Of a stretch of 7,086 bases of DNA, positions 5,633 to 7,086 are shown in pieces; positions within the stretch are counted from its first letter, which is position 1; the number at the start of each line of letters is the position of its first letter. The notes beneath the pieces were generated by a model that was given only the letters and a program-made list of their open reading frames with translations, ran no database searches and was not told the DNA's origin. The DNA comes from DATBLE01 sp046732255 (GTDB taxonomy: Bacteria; Actinomycetota; Thermoleophilia; Gaiellales; Gaiellaceae), in the NCBI GenBank assembly GCA_046732255.1, contig JBKPMR010000048.1, positions 1 to 7,086 on the forward strand. The letters are read 5' to 3'. Both the position numbers and the translations under genes were made by a program.

Positions 5633-5863
5633 CTACCTCCGTGGCATTTTTTGTCGTTTGCCGGCGAGCCGATCGCCGTCCTCGGAGGTAGTGATCCGGC
5701 GAAGGAGGTCGATCCATCGCTCGGCCGTAGTGAAGTAGCGCGATCGGGCGGGCTCTACGGAAGACGGTGAGGCGGAAGCCCCGATCTGATCCGAGAGGAC
5801 GACGAGAGGGTCGCCGTCAAGCCTCTCTGACCTGATCCACCGGGAGAACGTGAATCGGAGGCG
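5633..5863 (-). pseudogene. Start-less coding-like stretch, C-terminal remnant of unknown gene
   Basis: From just after a TAG at 5866 to the TAG at 5633, one frame stays open for 76 codons without any ATG, GTG or TTG except an ATG five codons from the end. It reads 'RLDGDPLVVLSDQIGASA' and ends 'SRYFTTAERWIDLLRRITT' then 'SEDGDRLAGKRQKMPRR'. Most codons end in G or C and the helix-like ending is protein-like. Its stop lies within the ribosome binding region of the next start, as for adjacent operon genes. It overlaps the last 16 codons of the XRE gene in another frame, so true homology, if any, is probably limited to 5633-5816. No family is recognised. Confidence 0.3.
5636..5640 (-). promoter_or_regulatory. 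Strong ribosome binding site before the MFS-like stub
   Basis: GGAGG with 5-nt spacing to the ATG at 5630 (CACGGAGGTAGACATG) is optimal. The TAG inside it (5635-5633) ends the preceding coding-like frame, an arrangement typical of translationally coupled operon genes. Confidence 0.6.
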
Positions 5864-6080
5864 CTACGCGGCCTTCCTCGTCGTTCCTGTATTCGAGGAT
5901 GTCGCCCGGCTGGCAGTCCAATGCGTTGCAGATCGCCTCGAGGGTGGAGAGTCGGATCGCTCTGGCTTTTCCGTTCTTCAGAATCGAGAGATTTGCCATC
6001 GTGATGCCGACCCTGTCCGCGAGCTCGGTGACGCTCATCTTCCGCTTCGCGAGCATGACGTCGATGTTGACGACGATCAT
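5817..6080 (-). CDS. XRE-family repressor of the YozG type (DUF2975 partner)
   Basis: ATG at 6080 gives 87 residues, beginning MIVVNIDVMLAKRKMSVTEL. It is a compact Cro/C1-type helix-turn-helix: 'MSVTELADRVGI' (res 15-26), the recognition helix 'TMANLSILKNGKA' (27-39), then 'IRLSTLEAICNALDCQPGD' (42-60) and 'ILEY'. This is the standard form of the small XRE regulators that accompany DUF2975 membrane proteins, as with Bacillus YozG/YoaS. The usual first residues 'IVVNIDVMLA' support this start. An in-frame ATG at 6113 overlaps the upstream gene and is less likely. A TGAGGT overlapping the previous stop is the only Shine-Dalgarno-like element, 13 nt away. The gap to DUF2975 is 16 nt, so the two form an operon. 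It probably binds the repeated boxes at 6620-6650 (inference). The last ~17 residues are variable. Confidence 0.9.
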   Translation of the reverse strand: MIVVNIDVMLAKRKMSVTELADRVGITMANLSILKNGKARAIRLSTLEAICNALDCQPGDILEYRNDEEGRVAPPIHVLPVDQVREA

Positions 6081-6096
6081 CGTCTGGAGTGCGACC

Positions 6097-6573
6097 TCAT
6101 ACCGTGAGGTCATGCTCTGACTTGATGTCCACGGCGTTCTGCAGGGTTCGCTCGAGAACGGACATCGCCGTTGCGACCACGGTCGCGGCGAACGCGATGA
6201 GGACGCCGATGAAGAAGCCACCCTGAGGGTCATCACTGCGGCTCGAGATGATGATGAGCTCGGCCCCGGCAACGAAGCCGATGATGATCAGCGCGCAATG
6301 TTTGATCGCTCGCAGGCGTCTGACCGCGGCGGGGGAGAGCATCGTGTCCTGCCCGACGTACCCCAGCACCTGGAATGCCTGGTAGAGCGCTGCGAACAGC
6401 GCAATGGAGGCGACGTAGACGTACGCCAGGAATGGGTCCTTGAAGTAGATCTCGTAGACCGTGGCGTGCGCGTTTCTGCCTTCGGTCTGAGGTTCACAGA
6501 GCAAGAGCGCGAGAGCGCCGACGCCGACGAGGACCACGACTGCCCGCAGGAACAGGATCGAGCCTCGTTTCAT
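6097..6573 (-). CDS. DUF2975 four-helix membrane protein
   Basis: ATG at 6573 gives 158 residues. The frame is open to an ATG at 6621, but that codon lies inside the promoter (between -35 and -10), while the 6573 start is directly preceded by GGAAGGTGG. Four hydrophobic segments are visible at about res 5-26 ('ILFLRAVVVLVGVGALALLL'), 48-72, 91-109 ('CALIIIGFVAGAELIII') and 119-141 ('FFIGVLIAFAATVVATAMS'). The family hallmarks are the 'YVGQDTMLSPAAVRRLRAIK' loop (72-91) and a C-terminal 'LERTLQNAVDIKSEHDLTV' where relatives end 'LK.A..IK.ENDLTV'. The molecular role of DUF2975 is not established. Its constant pairing with an XRE repressor suggests a membrane protein whose level or state is tied to that regulator. 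Length and all segments appear intact. Confidence 0.9.
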   Translation of the reverse strand: MKRGSILFLRAVVVLVGVGALALLLCEPQTEGRNAHATVYEIYFKDPFLAYVYVASIALFAALYQAFQVLGYVGQDTMLSPAAVRRLRAIKHCALIIIGFVAGAELIIISSRSDDPQGGFFIGVLIAFAATVVATAMSVLERTLQNAVDIKSEHDLTV

Positions 6574-6575
6574 AA

Positions 6576-6584
6576 CCACCTTCC
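6576..6584 (-). promoter_or_regulatory. Ribosome binding site deciding the DUF2975 start
   Basis: GGAAGGTGG ends 2 nt before the ATG at 6573; its GGAAGG part has 5-nt spacing. It selects the 158-residue start over the upstream in-frame ATG at 6621. Confidence 0.6.
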
Positions 6585-6606
6585 GCTTGGCCGTAGGTCG
6601 AAGCTC

Positions 6607-6635
6607 ACTGTAGTGGCTCATTTATCGTTAGTCAA
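6607..6635 (-). promoter_or_regulatory. Promoter of the DUF2975-XRE operon
   Basis: On the minus strand TTGACT (6635-6630) and TACAGT (6612-6607) have exactly 17-nt spacing, a near-consensus housekeeping sigma-70 type promoter in an AT-rich island of otherwise GC-rich DNA. The start point would fall near 6600, leaving a ~27-nt leader before the ATG at 6573. Confidence 0.75.
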
Positions 6636-6650
6636 TAATTATTTATCGTT
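6620..6650 (-). promoter_or_regulatory. Twin AACGATAAAT operator-like boxes around the -35
   Basis: Identical 10-mers AACGATAAAT lie at 6650-6641 and 6629-6620 on the minus strand, a 21-bp period (two helical turns). One sits just upstream of the -35 hexamer and the other inside the -35/-10 spacer. Between them is the perfect palindrome AATAATTATT (6634-6643, overlapping the first box by 3 bp). The position is ideal for repression, most simply by the XRE protein encoded in the same operon (inference). Confidence 0.65.
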
Positions 6651-6906
6651 CTGCGGTTTCGGTGAGGCTCGGGTATCAGCCGGCGGCTGCGGCGCGGCCG
6701 CGTTTCGTGATCCGGCTTGGCGTCGCGGCTCCGGCTCCAAAGCGCACCGGCGGTGAGGTCTGCGTCTGCGATCCGTCCTGGCTCGAACTGCACCGCCCAG
6801 AATCTCGTGTCAGGTCACGCTGCAGTCGACGTCTCCGAGCGGGAGGTGCGGGGATGGCAAGATCTCCTGAGGAACGTCGTCCAACAGGGGCAGCAGGGGG
6901 AACAGT

Positions 6907-7086
6907 GTGCTGGCGGTACGGCTGCACCACGATGGCTTGAAGGTCGAGGAGATCGAGACGCCGTCGCCGCATCCGGGCGAGGTGCTGGTGCGGGTGCGTG
7001 CGGCAGCGATTACACGCGACGAGCTGGAGTGGCCGGTCGATCGCCTACCGGCGATTCCGTCTCACGAGCTTTCGGGCGTTGTCGTC
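6907..7086 (+). CDS. Zinc-type (MDR) alcohol dehydrogenase / quinone reductase, N-terminal part
   Basis: GTG at 6907 opens a frame that runs off the right edge after 60 codons. An AGGGGG box with 6-nt spacing precedes it. The peptide has the GroES-like opening of medium-chain dehydrogenase/reductase proteins: 'AVRLHHDGLKVEEIETP' (res 3-19), 'PGEVLVRVRAAAITRDELEW' (23-42), then 'LPAIPSHELSGVVV' (47-60). The 'AAAITRDELEW' stretch in place of the zinc-ligand Cys motif of classical alcohol dehydrogenases points to a non-catalytic-zinc, quinone-oxidoreductase-like member that uses NADPH. The substrate cannot be judged from this part. It is divergent from the DUF2975-XRE operon, with 256 nt between the outer operator box and the start, which holds no other recognisable gene. 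Confidence 0.85.
   Translation, partial: MLAVRLHHDGLKVEEIETPSPHPGEVLVRVRAAAITRDELEWPVDRLPAIPSHELSGVVV

Noticed and set aside
6114..6272. Long N-terminal extension of the XRE gene
   Set aside because: It is Ser/Arg/Pro-rich and antisense-like noise over the DUF2975 coding sequence. Family members begin at the ATG at 6080.
6651..6906. Possible small gene between the DUF2975 operator and the MDR dehydrogenase
   Set aside because: The open frames give no recognisable or protein-like sequence and no ribosome binding site fits. It is treated as a divergent intergenic region.
1..7086. CRISPR array, insertion sequence or complete integrase
   Set aside because: No regularly spaced repeats, terminal inverted repeats or transposase/recombinase motifs were seen on either strand.

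Overview
GC-rich actinobacterial DNA. The gene set (TPR-LuxR regulator, LLM oxidoreductase of F420/FMN type, SRPBCC protein, secreted SodC-like protein) and the frequent GTG starts suggest a soil actinomycete, possibly of the Thermoleophilia/Gaiellales type. That placement is inference. All intact genes but the last lie on the minus strand, so the text below runs against the transcription direction of most genes.

Positions 1-1157 hold the first 33 codons of an SRPBCC-type protein, with a promoter placed for a leaderless mRNA, and a complete luciferase-like (LLM) oxidoreductase. Positions 1158-1815 contain no convincing gene. They hold a repeated GTACCA site and a structurally canonical 3' half of tRNA-Thr(GGT) with no 5' half, which looks like an attachment-site relic. 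Positions 1816-4460 hold a two-gene unit: a large LuxR-type regulator with a TPR-like helical body, followed 20 nt later by an alpha/beta hydrolase.

Positions 4553-5863 are mostly gene debris. They include a small ORF of unknown nature, a secreted Cu/Zn-SOD-like gene broken by an amber stop, a frameshift and loss of its metal site, and an apparent deletion scar. The scar joins the first ~22 codons of an MFS-like transporter, which still has an excellent ribosome binding site, to the C-terminal part of a TetR-like regulator. It is preceded by a start-less coding-like stretch whose stop abuts that ribosome binding site. Hairpins lie at 4509-4532 and 4703-4721.

Positions 5817-6650 hold an intact two-gene module, a DUF2975 four-helix membrane protein and a small XRE repressor. 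It is read from a near-consensus promoter whose -35 is bracketed by two identical AACGATAAAT boxes spaced exactly 21 bp apart. This is the best candidate here for a poorly described system. The window ends with the start of a divergently transcribed zinc-type (MDR) dehydrogenase/quinone reductase.
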